Origin: Chlorobiaceae bacterium
Lineage (GTDB): Bacteria; Bacteroidota; Chlorobiia; Chlorobiales; Chlorobiaceae
Assembly: GCA_013334485.1 (NCBI GenBank)
Contig: JAAXXL010000004.1
Location: 1 to 64,000, forward strand
Length of the DNA stretch: 64,000 nucleotides
Direction of reading: 5' to 3'
Position numbers and translations under genes: made by a program. Shown one piece after another: positions 43,223 to 53,071 of the stretch (the first letter of the stretch is position 1; every line of letters begins with the position of its first letter). The notes beneath the pieces were generated by a model. It searched no databases. It was not told the origin of the DNA and was given only the letters and a program-made list of their open reading frames with translations.

Positions 43223-45145
43223 ATGAAATATAGACCAGAAATAGACGGTCTGAGATCCATTGCTGTGCTTCCAGTTATTCTGTATCACGCTGGCTTCAAT
43301 ACGTTCAGTGGAGGCTTTGTAGGCGTCGATATATTTTTTGTAATAAGCGGTTATCTTATCACATCAATTATTCTCTCTGAACATAACTCTAACTCGTTTT
43401 CACTGAAGGCTTTTTATTATAGACGTGCACGAAGAATACTGCCGGCACTCTATTTTGTGCTATTTGTCTGTGCTATTATTTGTCTGTTTCTTTTATCGCC
43501 TTTTGATGGAAGGGACTTTTGGCAAAGTCTTTCAGCTACGATACTGTTTGCATCGAATATTCTTTTTTGTGCTGAAAGCTCAGATTATTTCGGGTTATCC
43601 TCTGAATATAAACCGCTGCTTCACACCTGGAGCCTCGCAGTAGAGGAGCAGTATTATATTCTATATCCTCTTGTTTTGCTTGCAGCATGGCGCTTCAGCA
43701 AGAAACAGATAATGCCTTTACTTGCAACGTTAGCAGTTGTTAGTCTTGCAGTTGCGCAATGGACAGCGTACCATTCGCCATCCCTCGGGTTTTTTTTACT
43801 GCCATCTCGTGCCTGGGAGTTGCTGATCGGAGCGTTTATAGCATTTTATTTTAATCAAAAAGAAAATGCTCCGGTAAATAATAAAAAAAACACATTTATA
43901 TATGAAACAGGTGGGGCCACCGGACTGCTAATGATTTGTTCCTCGGTATTTCTGTTTGAAAAATCAACTCCCTTTCCAAGTCTGTATACTTTAGTTCCTA
44001 CTGTTGGTGCTGCATTAATCATATTGTTTGCTAATCCACAAACTGTCGTAGGCAGGTTATTGGGTAGTAAATTATTTGTTGGTATTGGTTTGATCAGTTA
44101 CAGCGCATATTTGTGGCATCAGCCTTTATTTGCTTTCGCAAGATATTATTTGCTTACCGATCTGGGTATTTATCAGTCTATTATTGTTATAGTCTTGACA
44201 TTTGCACTGGCTGTTTTCTGTTGGCAATTCATTGAAAAGCCATTCAGAAATAAAAGTGTCATTTCGGATAAAAAATTAGTTTCAATTTTCTCAATTGCAT
44301 CTGTAGTACTGTTCTCTATTGGTTTTGCCGGCAACTCATCAAAAGGTTACCAAAATGTAAAGCTCGCCTTTATCCCTGACTACAAAGCCAAAATATGCGT
44401 TGACTTCTTTTCCGAACTTGATAAAAAAGAGAAAATATACAGAGAAATAAGTGCAAGTAATGCTCCTGATTTTAATAAGGATTTCAAAAAGAAAATTCTG
44501 ATACTCGGTGATTCGATGTCAGGTGATTTTTTAATGGCAGTTAAGCTGAATGCTAATCTGGATAAAAATAATCAATTTATTCGCAAAGATCTTGATGATC
44601 CGGAGATGGACGATTTTTTGGAGTATATGAAAATATCTAATCGAAATAAGCTTTCTGCAGGCGATAATGATAAGGAATTTGTTGAAATAAAACGGTTAAT
44701 TGATAATTGCGATATTGTTGTTCTTGCAGCAAATCTGATAGAAGAAACTGCGCCGTCAGCCATAAGGCTTGCTGAATATCTCGCTAAAAACAATAAACTG
44801 GTTTATGTTGTCGAACCTTTCAGGGTGTTTCATATGGCAGCATCTTCTTATTATTTTGCAAATAGCGATATTCGTATGAATAAGCTGAATTCATTTATGT
44901 ATAAAAGAATATCACCTGAATATTTGACTGTCAGAAATTATATGAGTAGTTATTTTTCTCGAAATAGCAATGAGAATATTAAATTAATTGATAAAGCAAG
45001 GCTGTTTTGTGATTTTAAAAATATGACATGTTCTTTGTATTCGGAAAACGGGCGCCCATTGATTTTTGATGAATTACATCTGACTCTTGAGGGTGAAAAG
45101 TATTATGGTGATGATCTGGATAAATCAGGCTATTTTATTCAATAA
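43223..45145 (+). CDS. acyltransferase-3 / SGNH fusion, OafA-like O-acetyltransferase
   Basis: Membrane O-acyltransferase of 640 residues. YRPEIDGLRSIAVLPVILYHAGF opens the acyltransferase-3 domain (about ten helices, residues 1-370) with the catalytic-region His of LYHAGF and RRARRILPALY. The C-terminal periplasmic SGNH domain has GDSMSG with Ser431 and Asp616/His619 in DELHL. It adds acyl, usually acetyl, groups to polysaccharide hydroxyls. A 110-base gap precedes it. The 3' half is AT-rich. Confidence 0.9.
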   Translation: MKYRPEIDGLRSIAVLPVILYHAGFNTFSGGFVGVDIFFVISGYLITSIILSEHNSNSFSLKAFYYRRARRILPALYFVLFVCAIICLFLLSPFDGRDFWQSLSATILFASNILFCAESSDYFGLSSEYKPLLHTWSLAVEEQYYILYPLVLLAAWRFSKKQIMPLLATLAVVSLAVAQWTAYHSPSLGFFLLPSRAWELLIGAFIAFYFNQKENAPVNNKKNTFIYETGGATGLLMICSSVFLFEKSTPFPSLYTLVPTVGAALIILFANPQTVVGRLLGSKLFVGIGLISYSAYLWHQPLFAFARYYLLTDLGIYQSIIVIVLTFALAVFCWQFIEKPFRNKSVISDKKLVSIFSIASVVLFSIGFAGNSSKGYQNVKLAFIPDYKAKICVDFFSELDKKEKIYREISASNAPDFNKDFKKKILILGDSMSGDFLMAVKLNANLDKNNQFIRKDLDDPEMDDFLEYMKISNRNKLSAGDNDKEFVEIKRLIDNCDIVVLAANLIEETAPSAIRLAEYLAKNNKLVYVVEPFRVFHMAASSYYFANSDIRMNKLNSFMYKRISPEYLTVRNYMSSYFSRNSNENIKLIDKARLFCDFKNMTCSLYSENGRPLIFDELHLTLEGEKYYGDDLDKSGYFIQ

Positions 45146-45250
45146 ATGATTGTCAAAAATCAGGATTCACTATCTGTTTTTTGAATAGACGTTTGCCGTG
45201 TTTTAAGATGCATCTGTTTTTATAGGCTTGTTTATAAAATAAAGTATTCT

Positions 45251-46306
45251 GTGAAAATATTGTATTTGTATGCTGAGTTATCCCCGTATCTCAAGCCTGT
45301 TTTTGAAGCATACGTCAAGATATACGGCGTAAAACTGCATGTGGTGCATTGGGACCACATCAAGCTGACGCCCTATGAACCGGTGTTAATGGATGGAGTG
45401 TTTTACTATAAAAGGTCTGAATATGATCTGGGAAAATTAAAAAAGCTTACAGAAGATTTACGGCCTGATCTCATTTATGTGGTTGGTTGGATGGATAAGG
45501 ATTATTTGAAGGTGATTATCAAGTGGCGCCTTAAAGGCATTCCCGTTGTAGTTGGTTTTGATGATGTCTGGTTTGGTAACATCAGGCAGAATATAGGATC
45601 AATGCTCATGAAAAGTATAGGCAGATATTTTTTCAGTCACGCTTTTGTTTCTTTTGCAAGGCAATATGAATTTGCCAAACGAATGGGTTTTAAAGATCAT
45701 GAAATTATATCAAATCTACTTTCATGCGATACGGAGTTATTTCAGGGATCACATAAAAAGCTTTCTCTCAAGTGCATTAACTATCCACATAAATTTGTAT
45801 ACATTGGTCGCTTTTCTGGAGAAAAAGGGATTGATTTACTGGCACCGGCATTCAAGATCTATCGTGATGAATATGCGGGGTCATGGAGTTTATTATGCGT
45901 CGGGGGCGGCCCCCTTCGTTCCTTGCTTGAAGGGCAGGACCATATTGACGTTCTTGACTTTGTCAGCCAGACAGAAATGATATCTCTTCTTGATAGTTCC
46001 GGTGCTTTGATTATGCCGAGTTATAAGGATATGTGCCCCCTTGCTGTTCACGAAGCAGCATCCGCTTGTTTGCCTCTTGTCTTGTCCAGCGGGGTTGGAA
46101 ATAAATCAACTTTTTTAATTGATGGATTCAATGGCTATAGTTTTAATTCAACATCCGTTCATGGTCTTGCACTGGCTATGCATAAAATAGCTTCTTTATC
46201 AGATTCAGCATTGATGGAAATGAGTGAGCATAGTTATGTGCTTTCCAAAAGAGTAAGTCCTGATATGACCGCTGCAAGTTTGATGTCCATTCTGCTGAAT
46301 AATTGA
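45251..46306 (+). CDS. family 4 glycosyltransferase
   Basis: GT-B transferase: N-terminal ILYLYAELSPYLKPVFEAY and IYVVGWMDKDYL, C-terminal FVYIGRFSGEKGIDLLAPAF (donor-binding start near 182), and the E-x7-E region ALIMPSYKDMCPLAVHEAASACLP. The GTG at 45251 is the likely start, since translation in this frame gives a typical GT4 N-terminus from there. The acceptor and donor are unknown. Confidence 0.86.
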   Translation: MKILYLYAELSPYLKPVFEAYVKIYGVKLHVVHWDHIKLTPYEPVLMDGVFYYKRSEYDLGKLKKLTEDLRPDLIYVVGWMDKDYLKVIIKWRLKGIPVVVGFDDVWFGNIRQNIGSMLMKSIGRYFFSHAFVSFARQYEFAKRMGFKDHEIISNLLSCDTELFQGSHKKLSLKCINYPHKFVYIGRFSGEKGIDLLAPAFKIYRDEYAGSWSLLCVGGGPLRSLLEGQDHIDVLDFVSQTEMISLLDSSGALIMPSYKDMCPLAVHEAASACLPLVLSSGVGNKSTFLIDGFNGYSFNSTSVHGLALAMHKIASLSDSALMEMSEHSYVLSKRVSPDMTAASLMSILLNN

Positions 46307-46375
46307 ATTAATGACTCTTTTTATAAAATGTCTCTATATCTGCTCCTGTAGTTATTTCACCATGATCTCTATTTT

Positions 46376-48250
46376 ATGTGTGGAATAGTCGGTATTTGCA
46401 GTATTGTTCCTCAACGGGAGCGAGCTTGGCTGTCTGCAGGTCGAGATACTATGACCCATCGAGGACCGGATGATTCGGGTGAATGGTGGTCGGATGACGG
46501 GCGGGTTGGCCTGGCTCACAGACGCCTCTCGATAGTTGATCTCTCATCTGCCGGACATCAGCCCATGCGCGATGAGTCGGGTGCAATCACTATTATTTTT
46601 AATGGCGAAATCTATAATTTCACCGAGTTACGAGACACTTTGATTGCCTCTGGCCATTACTTCAGATCTCATTCAGATACTGAAGTGATAATGGCGGCCT
46701 ATCTGCAGTGGGGCATTGATTGTCTGGTTCATTTGAACGGAATGTTTGCTTTTGCACTTTTCGATGCGCGGCAGCAAACCGTATTTCTTGCGCGTGACCG
46801 CGCCGGTGAAAAACCGCTTTTTTATCACAATGCCAGCGGTGAACTTCGATTTGCCTCAGAACTCAAGGCGCTTTTGGCAGACTCTGCTTTGTCAAGGCGA
46901 GTTGACCCTGTTGCGCTTGATTGTTACCTTGCAATGGGATATGTGCCGGGTGAACACTGCATGTTAAAGGGGTTTAATAAACTTCCACCGGCTCATGCCC
47001 TGTTCTTTGATCTGAAAACAGGCCATTCCAAAGTATGGTGCTACTGGCATCTGCCTCTGTTGGCTGCAAATTCCTCAGAGCGCGTTGATGAGATAGCTCT
47101 CCTCGATAAACTTGAGGGTTTGCTGAGTGATGCTGTTCGTCGCCAGATGGTGGCCGATGTGCCGGTGGGTGTTCTTCTCAGTGGTGGAGTTGATTCAAGT
47201 CTGATTACTGCTATGGCAGTCCGGGCTTCCAGTCAGGTACAGACATTCACAATTGGCTTTCCCGGACACGGCAAGCTCGATGAAACTGAGCATGCCCGAT
47301 TGATCTCCCGCCACTTTGGTACCCGCCATACCGAGTTGATGGCTGAACCTGCTACGGCGGACCTGCTTCCACGCCTGGCGCGGCAGTTTGATGAACCAAT
47401 GGTTGATTCTTCGATGATTCCCACCTTTTTGGTAAGCCAGTTGGTACGCCGGCACTGTACTGTGGCACTGGGTGGCGATGGTGGGGATGAGTTGTTTGGC
47501 GGTTATGGACATTATAACCGTTTACTGTGGATGGAGAAAAAACTGGGAAAGGTCCCGCGCCTTTTGCGTATGGCCCCCGGTTTGTTTGCTGAGCACTTTA
47601 TGCCTGTTGGATTTGCAGGAGGCAATATTCGAACCTGGCTTATGGCTCTCGGGCAGGATTTCAGGATGGGTTTGCCTCAGATTGCTACCTGCTTTGACAG
47701 TATCAGTCGACAAAAACTCATGGGTCGGCATGCTGGCTATGGAGTTATAGCTGATGAAATCTATCAGGATCAGGTTCCACTAAACTCTGATCTTCTTCAA
47801 CGTGCTACCCGAATGGATTTTTCAAACTATCTTGCAGAAGATATCCTGGTCAAGGTGGACCGTGCCAGCATGTTGAACTCTCTGGAAGTGCGAGCCCCTT
47901 TGCTTGACTATCGATTGATTGAGTTTGCCTTTGCAAATGTACCGTCAGATTTGAAAGCCTCTTTCAATGATAAAAAGATATTGCTTAAACGACTGACGGC
48001 TCGCGTGTTACCTCCTGAATTTGATCGCCATCGCAAGCAGGGGTTTTCCATACCGCTCGACAAATGGCTCAAAGAAGGAGCTTTTCGTGTACTTTTTCAT
48101 GAGGTCTTGCGCGACCCGCAATGCTGCTTTGATTTGCGGACAGTTGACAGCCTGTTGCGAGGGCAAAATAGGGGGCGCAGCAATGGCGAAAGACTTTTTG
48201 CTCTGGTGCTGTTTGAGCTGTGGAGGAGGGAGTACAAGGTTACATTCTGA
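46376..48250 (+). CDS. asnB: asparagine synthetase-like glutamine amidotransferase
   Basis: Class II glutamine amidotransferase of 624 residues. The N-terminal nucleophile Cys2 in MCGIVGICS, the glutaminase motifs THRGPDDSG and IIFNGEIYNFTELR, and the synthetase PP-loop SGGVDSS (269-275) are present, so both half-reactions look intact. In polysaccharide loci such AsnB homologues (WbpS-type) amidate uronic acids or similar carboxyl groups rather than aspartate. A UDP-HexNAc dehydrogenase at 57688 could supply the carboxyl substrate. Confidence 0.88.
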   Translation: MCGIVGICSIVPQRERAWLSAGRDTMTHRGPDDSGEWWSDDGRVGLAHRRLSIVDLSSAGHQPMRDESGAITIIFNGEIYNFTELRDTLIASGHYFRSHSDTEVIMAAYLQWGIDCLVHLNGMFAFALFDARQQTVFLARDRAGEKPLFYHNASGELRFASELKALLADSALSRRVDPVALDCYLAMGYVPGEHCMLKGFNKLPPAHALFFDLKTGHSKVWCYWHLPLLAANSSERVDEIALLDKLEGLLSDAVRRQMVADVPVGVLLSGGVDSSLITAMAVRASSQVQTFTIGFPGHGKLDETEHARLISRHFGTRHTELMAEPATADLLPRLARQFDEPMVDSSMIPTFLVSQLVRRHCTVALGGDGGDELFGGYGHYNRLLWMEKKLGKVPRLLRMAPGLFAEHFMPVGFAGGNIRTWLMALGQDFRMGLPQIATCFDSISRQKLMGRHAGYGVIADEIYQDQVPLNSDLLQRATRMDFSNYLAEDILVKVDRASMLNSLEVRAPLLDYRLIEFAFANVPSDLKASFNDKKILLKRLTARVLPPEFDRHRKQGFSIPLDKWLKEGAFRVLFHEVLRDPQCCFDLRTVDSLLRGQNRGRSNGERLFALVLFELWRREYKVTF

Positions 48251-48268
48251 TTTCAATGGAGATTGGAC

Positions 48269-49255
48269 ATGAACACTGTATTACTGGAACTGTTACGCTG
48301 CCCGAAGAGTGGTCAAGGTTTGACACTGGAAAGCGAAGGAAATAATTTGCAGGATATTGACTACGGTTGGTTGGTCTCTGAAGATGGTCAGCATCGTTAT
48401 CCGGTTCTCAAGTCCATCCCTCGCTTTGTCCCAGAGTCCAACTATGCCGATAATTTTGGTATGCAATGGAACTACTTTCGCCAAACACAACTGGACAGTC
48501 ATTCTGGTTTTCCAATCTCTGCTGACCAGTTTTGGTTGGCAACCGGTTGGTCGCCCACTGATCTTAAGAACCAGTGGGTGCTGGATGTAGGTTGTGGTGC
48601 TGGACGATTTGCCGAGGTGGCCTTGAATGCTGGAGCCAAATTGGTGGCTCTGGATTATTCCAGCGCGGTGGATGCCTGTTATGCCAACTTGAAGCATCAC
48701 CCGAATCTGCACGTGGTGCAGGGTGATATATATTCGCTGCCTTTTGTGAAAGGTGCGTTTCCTTTTGTGTATTCTCTTGGTGTGCTGCAGCATACGCCGG
48801 ATGTTGCCAAAGCTTTTGCTGCATTGCCTCCCATGGTGTGTGGCGGTGGGAGGTTGAGTGTTGATTACTACTGGAAACGTATCCGAACCATGCTGCACAT
48901 AAAGTATTTGTTGAGGCCCTTTACAACAAAAATTGGTCAACCTGAATTGTTTGCTGTGTTGCAACGATGGGTACCCGGTTTGCTGAATGTCAGCCAGACT
49001 TTGGGGAGTGTTCCACTGTTCGGGCGAGTTTTGAAACGACTTGTGCCCATTGCGGACTACATAGATGATTATCCATTGACTGCTCAGCAAATGAAGGAGT
49101 GGGTCCTTTTGGATACTTTTGATATGCTTGCACCTGCGTATGATATCCCGCAGACAGCAACAACTGCTCGAAGATGGTTTGAAGATGCAAAGTTTGTAAA
49201 TATTCAGGTGGGCCACTGGGGACATTTGGGTGCCAGGGGAACAAACTTGAAATGA
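48269..49255 (+). CDS. class I methyltransferase with Trm112-like N-terminus
   Basis: The first 55 residues resemble a Trm112/zinc-ribbon-like region (LLRCPKSGQGLTLE, later QHRYPVLKSIPRFV). The SAM motif VLDVGCGAGRFAEVAL follows near residue 107, with LVALDYSSAVDA and VVQGDIYSLPFVKGAF. The protein probably methylates a sugar hydroxyl. The ATG at 48269 with GGAG upstream is preferred to a TTG at 48263. A long open frame on the opposite strand here is a shadow. Confidence 0.82.
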   Translation: MNTVLLELLRCPKSGQGLTLESEGNNLQDIDYGWLVSEDGQHRYPVLKSIPRFVPESNYADNFGMQWNYFRQTQLDSHSGFPISADQFWLATGWSPTDLKNQWVLDVGCGAGRFAEVALNAGAKLVALDYSSAVDACYANLKHHPNLHVVQGDIYSLPFVKGAFPFVYSLGVLQHTPDVAKAFAALPPMVCGGGRLSVDYYWKRIRTMLHIKYLLRPFTTKIGQPELFAVLQRWVPGLLNVSQTLGSVPLFGRVLKRLVPIADYIDDYPLTAQQMKEWVLLDTFDMLAPAYDIPQTATTARRWFEDAKFVNIQVGHWGHLGARGTNLK

Positions 49256-49359
49256 ATGTCTGTACAAGAAGTAAAGAAAATTAACCTTGTAAAAGTTAAA
49301 GTGTCTGATCTGAATCCTTTAACAAAGCTATCGGAAACCATCGGTAAGACGGGTAAAAG

Positions 49360-50514
49360 GTGAACAAAACTGATCAGTTGATTATTGGTATTGACGCTTC
49401 GCGCAATCGATCTGGAGGTGCTGTAGCTCATTTGATAGGAATTCTCTCAGAAGGGGATCCGGTAATCAGGGGCATTCATCAGGTTCACGTATGGGCTTAC
49501 AAGACCTTGCTTGATGCGGTTCCCGACAGGCCCTGGTTGATCAAGCATAATCCGGCAGAGCTTGAACAGTCGTTGATTAAACAACTTCTTTGGCAACGAT
49601 TCGACTTGCCTGTTGAGGCAAAACGTGCTTCTTGCCAGATAGTCTTGAATACGGATGCAGGTACTATTTCCACCCTTCGACCTGCCGTTACGATGAGTCG
49701 GGACATGCTCTCCTATGAACCAGGCGAGATTACGCGATACGGATTCAGCCTTGCCCGCTTACGTTTGATTCTTTTGCGTTATATGCAAAACCGGTCTCTT
49801 CGCAAGACTGACGGGGTGATATTCCTTACACGCTATGCGGCCGATATTATACAGCAATCCTGTGGTACCTTGCCTTCAATTACCTATATTCCGCATGGCG
49901 TTGGCCCTGCTTTCAAGCAGGCTCGACAGGTAAATAGATGGCCGGAGGAAGGTGAACGTCCTATTCTGTGTACCTATGTTTCAAATGCAGAAATGTACAA
50001 ACATCAATGGGTGGTAGTAAAAGCGATCTCATTGTTAAGAGAGCGGGGTTATAATTTGACACTAAGCTTGGTTGGTGGGGGCAAAGGCCGTGCGCAGCAA
50101 TTGTTACAGGATACGATTGCTGCGCTGGATCCGGATAAAGAGTTTGTAGAACAACTTGCTTTTTTACCGCAAAAAGAGTTGCCTTCCCATCTGTCGAGAG
50201 CCGACCTGTTTGTATTTGCGTCAAGTTGTGAAAATATGCCAAACACCCTGGTTGAGGCTATGGCTGTAGGGCTTCCAATTGCCTGTTCCAATCGTGGACC
50301 GATGCCGGAAGTGCTTGCAGATGGAGGCGTTTACTTTAATCCTGAAGATGCCGGATCTATTGCTGCGGCAGTAGAACAGATAATTACATCACCATCACTG
50401 CGACTGACTATCGCTCAGCGCGCACAAACTCTTTCCCAACAATATAACTGGAAGCGTTGCGCTGATGAAACGTTTACATTCCTCGCCGAAACTTACCAAA
50501 AATACTCACGATGA
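49360..50514 (+). CDS. family 4 glycosyltransferase
   Basis: GT-B transferase of 384 residues. IGIDASRNRSGGAVAHLIG is the acceptor-domain start, GVIFLTRYAADII and ITYIPHGVG fall mid-protein, and VSNAEMYKHQWVVVKAI begins the donor domain near residue 206. FVFASSCENMPNTLVEAMAVGLPI carries the conserved E-x7-E region. It starts at a GTG and overlaps the wbpG-like gene by four bases. Confidence 0.87.
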   Translation: MNKTDQLIIGIDASRNRSGGAVAHLIGILSEGDPVIRGIHQVHVWAYKTLLDAVPDRPWLIKHNPAELEQSLIKQLLWQRFDLPVEAKRASCQIVLNTDAGTISTLRPAVTMSRDMLSYEPGEITRYGFSLARLRLILLRYMQNRSLRKTDGVIFLTRYAADIIQQSCGTLPSITYIPHGVGPAFKQARQVNRWPEEGERPILCTYVSNAEMYKHQWVVVKAISLLRERGYNLTLSLVGGGKGRAQQLLQDTIAALDPDKEFVEQLAFLPQKELPSHLSRADLFVFASSCENMPNTLVEAMAVGLPIACSNRGPMPEVLADGGVYFNPEDAGSIAAAVEQIITSPSLRLTIAQRAQTLSQQYNWKRCADETFTFLAETYQKYSR

Positions 50515-51653
50515 TCGCCCGCTCGTATCAAATATGCTCCAACTGTGTTATGGACACCAGCGATCCCAACATTGTTTTCGATGAACAGGGTGTTTGTGAT
50601 TACTGCAATAACTTTAAAAACGAAATTCAGCCTAACTGGCATACCGATGCTCAGGGAGAGAAAGCACTTGCGCTTCTGTCCGGGAAAATAAAAGCAGAGG
50701 GAAAGGGAAAGGATTTTGATTGTATTATCGGTTTAAGCGGTGGATTGGACAGCTCTTATGCTGCTTTTATTGCGAAAGAAAAGATGGGCCTTAGACCTTT
50801 GCTTTTTCATGTAGATGCTGGGTGGAATACTGATCAGGCAGTAGGAAATATTGAAAAGCTGGTTGATGGCCTTGGACTTGATCTGTACACTGAAGTGATC
50901 AATTGGGAGGAGATGAAGGATTTGCAGCTTGCCTTTTTGCGGTCGCAAATTCCGGATCAGGATCTTGTGCAGGATGCAGCATTCTTTTCTTCTCTGTACA
51001 AGTTTGCACACAAGCAGCATATAAAATATATCATTACCGGTTCGAATTTTTCAACTGAGTGTTGCCGTGAACCTGAGGAGTGGGGGGGCTATCTGGGTAT
51101 TGATAAATTACTGTTCAGTGATATCCATACCCGTTTCGGAAAGCGGGCATTAAAGACGTTTCCTCTTGTTGATATTTTTGTTTACAAGGTGTTCTATCAG
51201 AAGATTCTTGGTATGCAGGTTGTTATGCCGCTGAATCTGGTGCCTTATGTCAAGAAGGATGCAGAGGCTGAACTGGAGCGTCGGTTTGGCTGGCAGAAAT
51301 TTCAGCATAAACACCATGAATCACGTTTTACGCGTTTTTATGAAGACTTTTGGCTACCTCAAAAATTTGGTTATCACAAGCGACGGGCACACTTTTCAAG
51401 CCTCATCATGACAGATCAAATGATAAGGGCTCAGGCTATGGACCGTCTTTCCCGTCCGGAAATGGATGAGCAATTTCTGACACAGGAATTTGAGTATCTG
51501 GCCAATAAGCTTGGATTGAGTGTAGCTGAACTACAGGTGATTTTTCAGGGTGAGAACAAGACCTATCGGGATTACAGGAATAAACGCTGGGCTATCGGAA
51601 TGGGTACCAATCTTTTGCGTATGCTTGGTTTAGAAAAAAGGTTTTTTCGATGA
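50511..51653 (+). CDS. wbpG: N-acetyl sugar amidotransferase, WbpG type
   Basis: ATP-dependent amidotransferase turning a 3-acetamido group into acetamidino, as in Pseudomonas O-antigen. The Cys-rich N-terminus (ICSNCVMDTSDP and CDYCNNF) binds zinc, and the PP-loop SGGLDSS spans 76-82. It is followed without gap by HisH- and HisF-like genes, the standard three-gene module. WbpG uses ammonia delivered by that pair. It starts and ends in ATGA overlaps. Confidence 0.92.
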   Translation: MIARSYQICSNCVMDTSDPNIVFDEQGVCDYCNNFKNEIQPNWHTDAQGEKALALLSGKIKAEGKGKDFDCIIGLSGGLDSSYAAFIAKEKMGLRPLLFHVDAGWNTDQAVGNIEKLVDGLGLDLYTEVINWEEMKDLQLAFLRSQIPDQDLVQDAAFFSSLYKFAHKQHIKYIITGSNFSTECCREPEEWGGYLGIDKLLFSDIHTRFGKRALKTFPLVDIFVYKVFYQKILGMQVVMPLNLVPYVKKDAEAELERRFGWQKFQHKHHESRFTRFYEDFWLPQKFGYHKRRAHFSSLIMTDQMIRAQAMDRLSRPEMDEQFLTQEFEYLANKLGLSVAELQVIFQGENKTYRDYRNKRWAIGMGTNLLRMLGLEKRFFR

Positions 51654-52264
51654 TTCATATCGTTGATTATGGTTTAGGTAACATTCAGGCGTTTTTGAAT
51701 GTGTATAAGCGTTTAGGCGTTGAGGTAGTTCGTGCACGATCTAAAGAAGACTTTCATGGGGTAACCAAGCTTATTCTTCCTGGTGTTGGTGCATTTGATC
51801 ATGCAATGGATTTACTTAATGCATCAGGAATGCGCCAGTCGCTTGAAGATTTTGTCAAGCGTGACCGGGTGCCTGTACTTGGTATTTGTGTCGGTATGCA
51901 GATTTTAGCTGAATCGAGTGAAGAGGGTTCCATGTCTGGGCTTGGGTGGGTCAAGGGATGCGTAAGAAGTTTTGCGGGCAATTCGGCCTCTTCTCTATTG
52001 CCAATGCCGCATATGGGTTGGAATGATGTTGTTGTTGGTGTTGAGTCACCTTTGTTTAAGGGACTCGAAAATGATGCCCGATTCTATTTTCTTCACTCCT
52101 ATTATTTTGATTGTGATGAAGCTTCCCAGGCGATAGCTCATGCTGATTATGGTTTTCAGTTCGATTGTGCGGTTCAGGCTGATAACATTTATGGTGTTCA
52201 GTTTCATCCTGAAAAGAGTCACCACTGGGGGACAATTTTGCTAAAGAATTTTGCGGAAATTTAA
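51650..52264 (+). CDS. hisH: HisH-like glutaminase subunit (WbpG module)
   Basis: Glutaminase of the HisH family supplying ammonia through the HisF-like partner. It has catalytic Cys80 in LGICVGMQIL and His186 and Glu188 in VQFHPEKS, and the HMGWNDV segment of HisH near residue 121. Its coupling to wbpG and hisF2 shows the role is acetamidino-sugar formation, not histidine synthesis; no other his genes occur here. Confidence 0.92.
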   Translation: MIHIVDYGLGNIQAFLNVYKRLGVEVVRARSKEDFHGVTKLILPGVGAFDHAMDLLNASGMRQSLEDFVKRDRVPVLGICVGMQILAESSEEGSMSGLGWVKGCVRSFAGNSASSLLPMPHMGWNDVVVGVESPLFKGLENDARFYFLHSYYFDCDEASQAIAHADYGFQFDCAVQADNIYGVQFHPEKSHHWGTILLKNFAEI

Positions 52265-52267
52265 TTG

Positions 52268-53065
52268 ATGTTGCGTCCTCGAATTACTCCTTGCCTGCTT
52301 ATTCATCAGGGCGGTCTGGTCAAGACAGTTGCGTTTGGCAATCCGAAATATGTCGGAGATCCGATCAATGCAGTCAAGATTTTTAATGAGAAAGAGGCCG
52401 ATGAGCTCATAGTGCTTGATATTGATGCTACAGCTAACGGCGTAGAGCCGGATTATCGGATGATTGCACATATGGCAGCCGAGTGTCGTATGCCATTATG
52501 TTATGGTGGTGGTGTGCGTAGCTCCGAACAAGTCAAGAAAATCATTGGACTTGGCGTGGAAAAAGTAGCTATAAGCGATGCGGCTATTACTGATCCGGCT
52601 CTGGTAACCCGTGCGGCTGAAGCTGTAGGCCGGCAAAGTATTGTTGTGGTGATTGATGTAAGAAAAAAACCCGGAATGTTTGCAAGGGGCTATGAGGTTT
52701 TTACCCAAAATGGCAAGCGGGAGCACAAGGTCGATCCTTTTGAACTTGCATTTCAGATGCAGGAAGCGGGGGCCGGTGAAATTGTCATTAATTCAATAGA
52801 CTGTGATGGACAGATGAAGGGATATGATCTTTCTCTTGCGGATCGAATGCGCCAGAATATAAAAATTCCGCTGACTTTACTGGGTGGAGCAGGATCACAT
52901 CAGGATATAGTTGAATTGCTGGGTTTGTGCGGAGTGGTTGGTGCTTCGGCAGGCAGTCTGTTTGTTTTCAAGGGGTCGTATCGTGCTGTTCTGATAAACT
53001 ATCCAAATCCCGATCAAAAAGACGGGATTTGCAAAGCGGGTTTGGAATTATTCTCAAAAAAGTGA
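52268..53065 (+). CDS. hisF: HisF-like cyclase subunit (WbpG module)
   Basis: TIM-barrel partner of the HisH-like glutaminase, channelling ammonia to WbpG. RPRITPCLLIHQGGLVKT replaces the canonical RIIPCLDV start of HisF, with Asp11 of true HisF changed to Leu/Ile-type residues, as expected when cyclase chemistry is not needed. LDIDATANG, CYGGGVRSSEQV and LLGGAGSHQDI are barrel motifs. The ATG at 52268 follows the hisH stop directly. Confidence 0.9.
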   Translation: MLRPRITPCLLIHQGGLVKTVAFGNPKYVGDPINAVKIFNEKEADELIVLDIDATANGVEPDYRMIAHMAAECRMPLCYGGGVRSSEQVKKIIGLGVEKVAISDAAITDPALVTRAAEAVGRQSIVVVIDVRKKPGMFARGYEVFTQNGKREHKVDPFELAFQMQEAGAGEIVINSIDCDGQMKGYDLSLADRMRQNIKIPLTLLGGAGSHQDIVELLGLCGVVGASAGSLFVFKGSYRAVLINYPNPDQKDGICKAGLELFSKK

Positions 53066-53071
53066 CAATTC

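Noticed and set aside
48293-49267. 324-codon open frame on the minus strand
   Set aside because: It lies wholly opposite the methyltransferase gene, whose SAM motifs are clear. The antisense peptide is rich in Cys, His and Gln with no recognisable fold and no ribosome site.
51650-53065. Histidine biosynthesis hisH and hisF
   Set aside because: They directly follow wbpG, no other his genes are present, and the HisF-like protein has a non-canonical N-terminal active-site strand.
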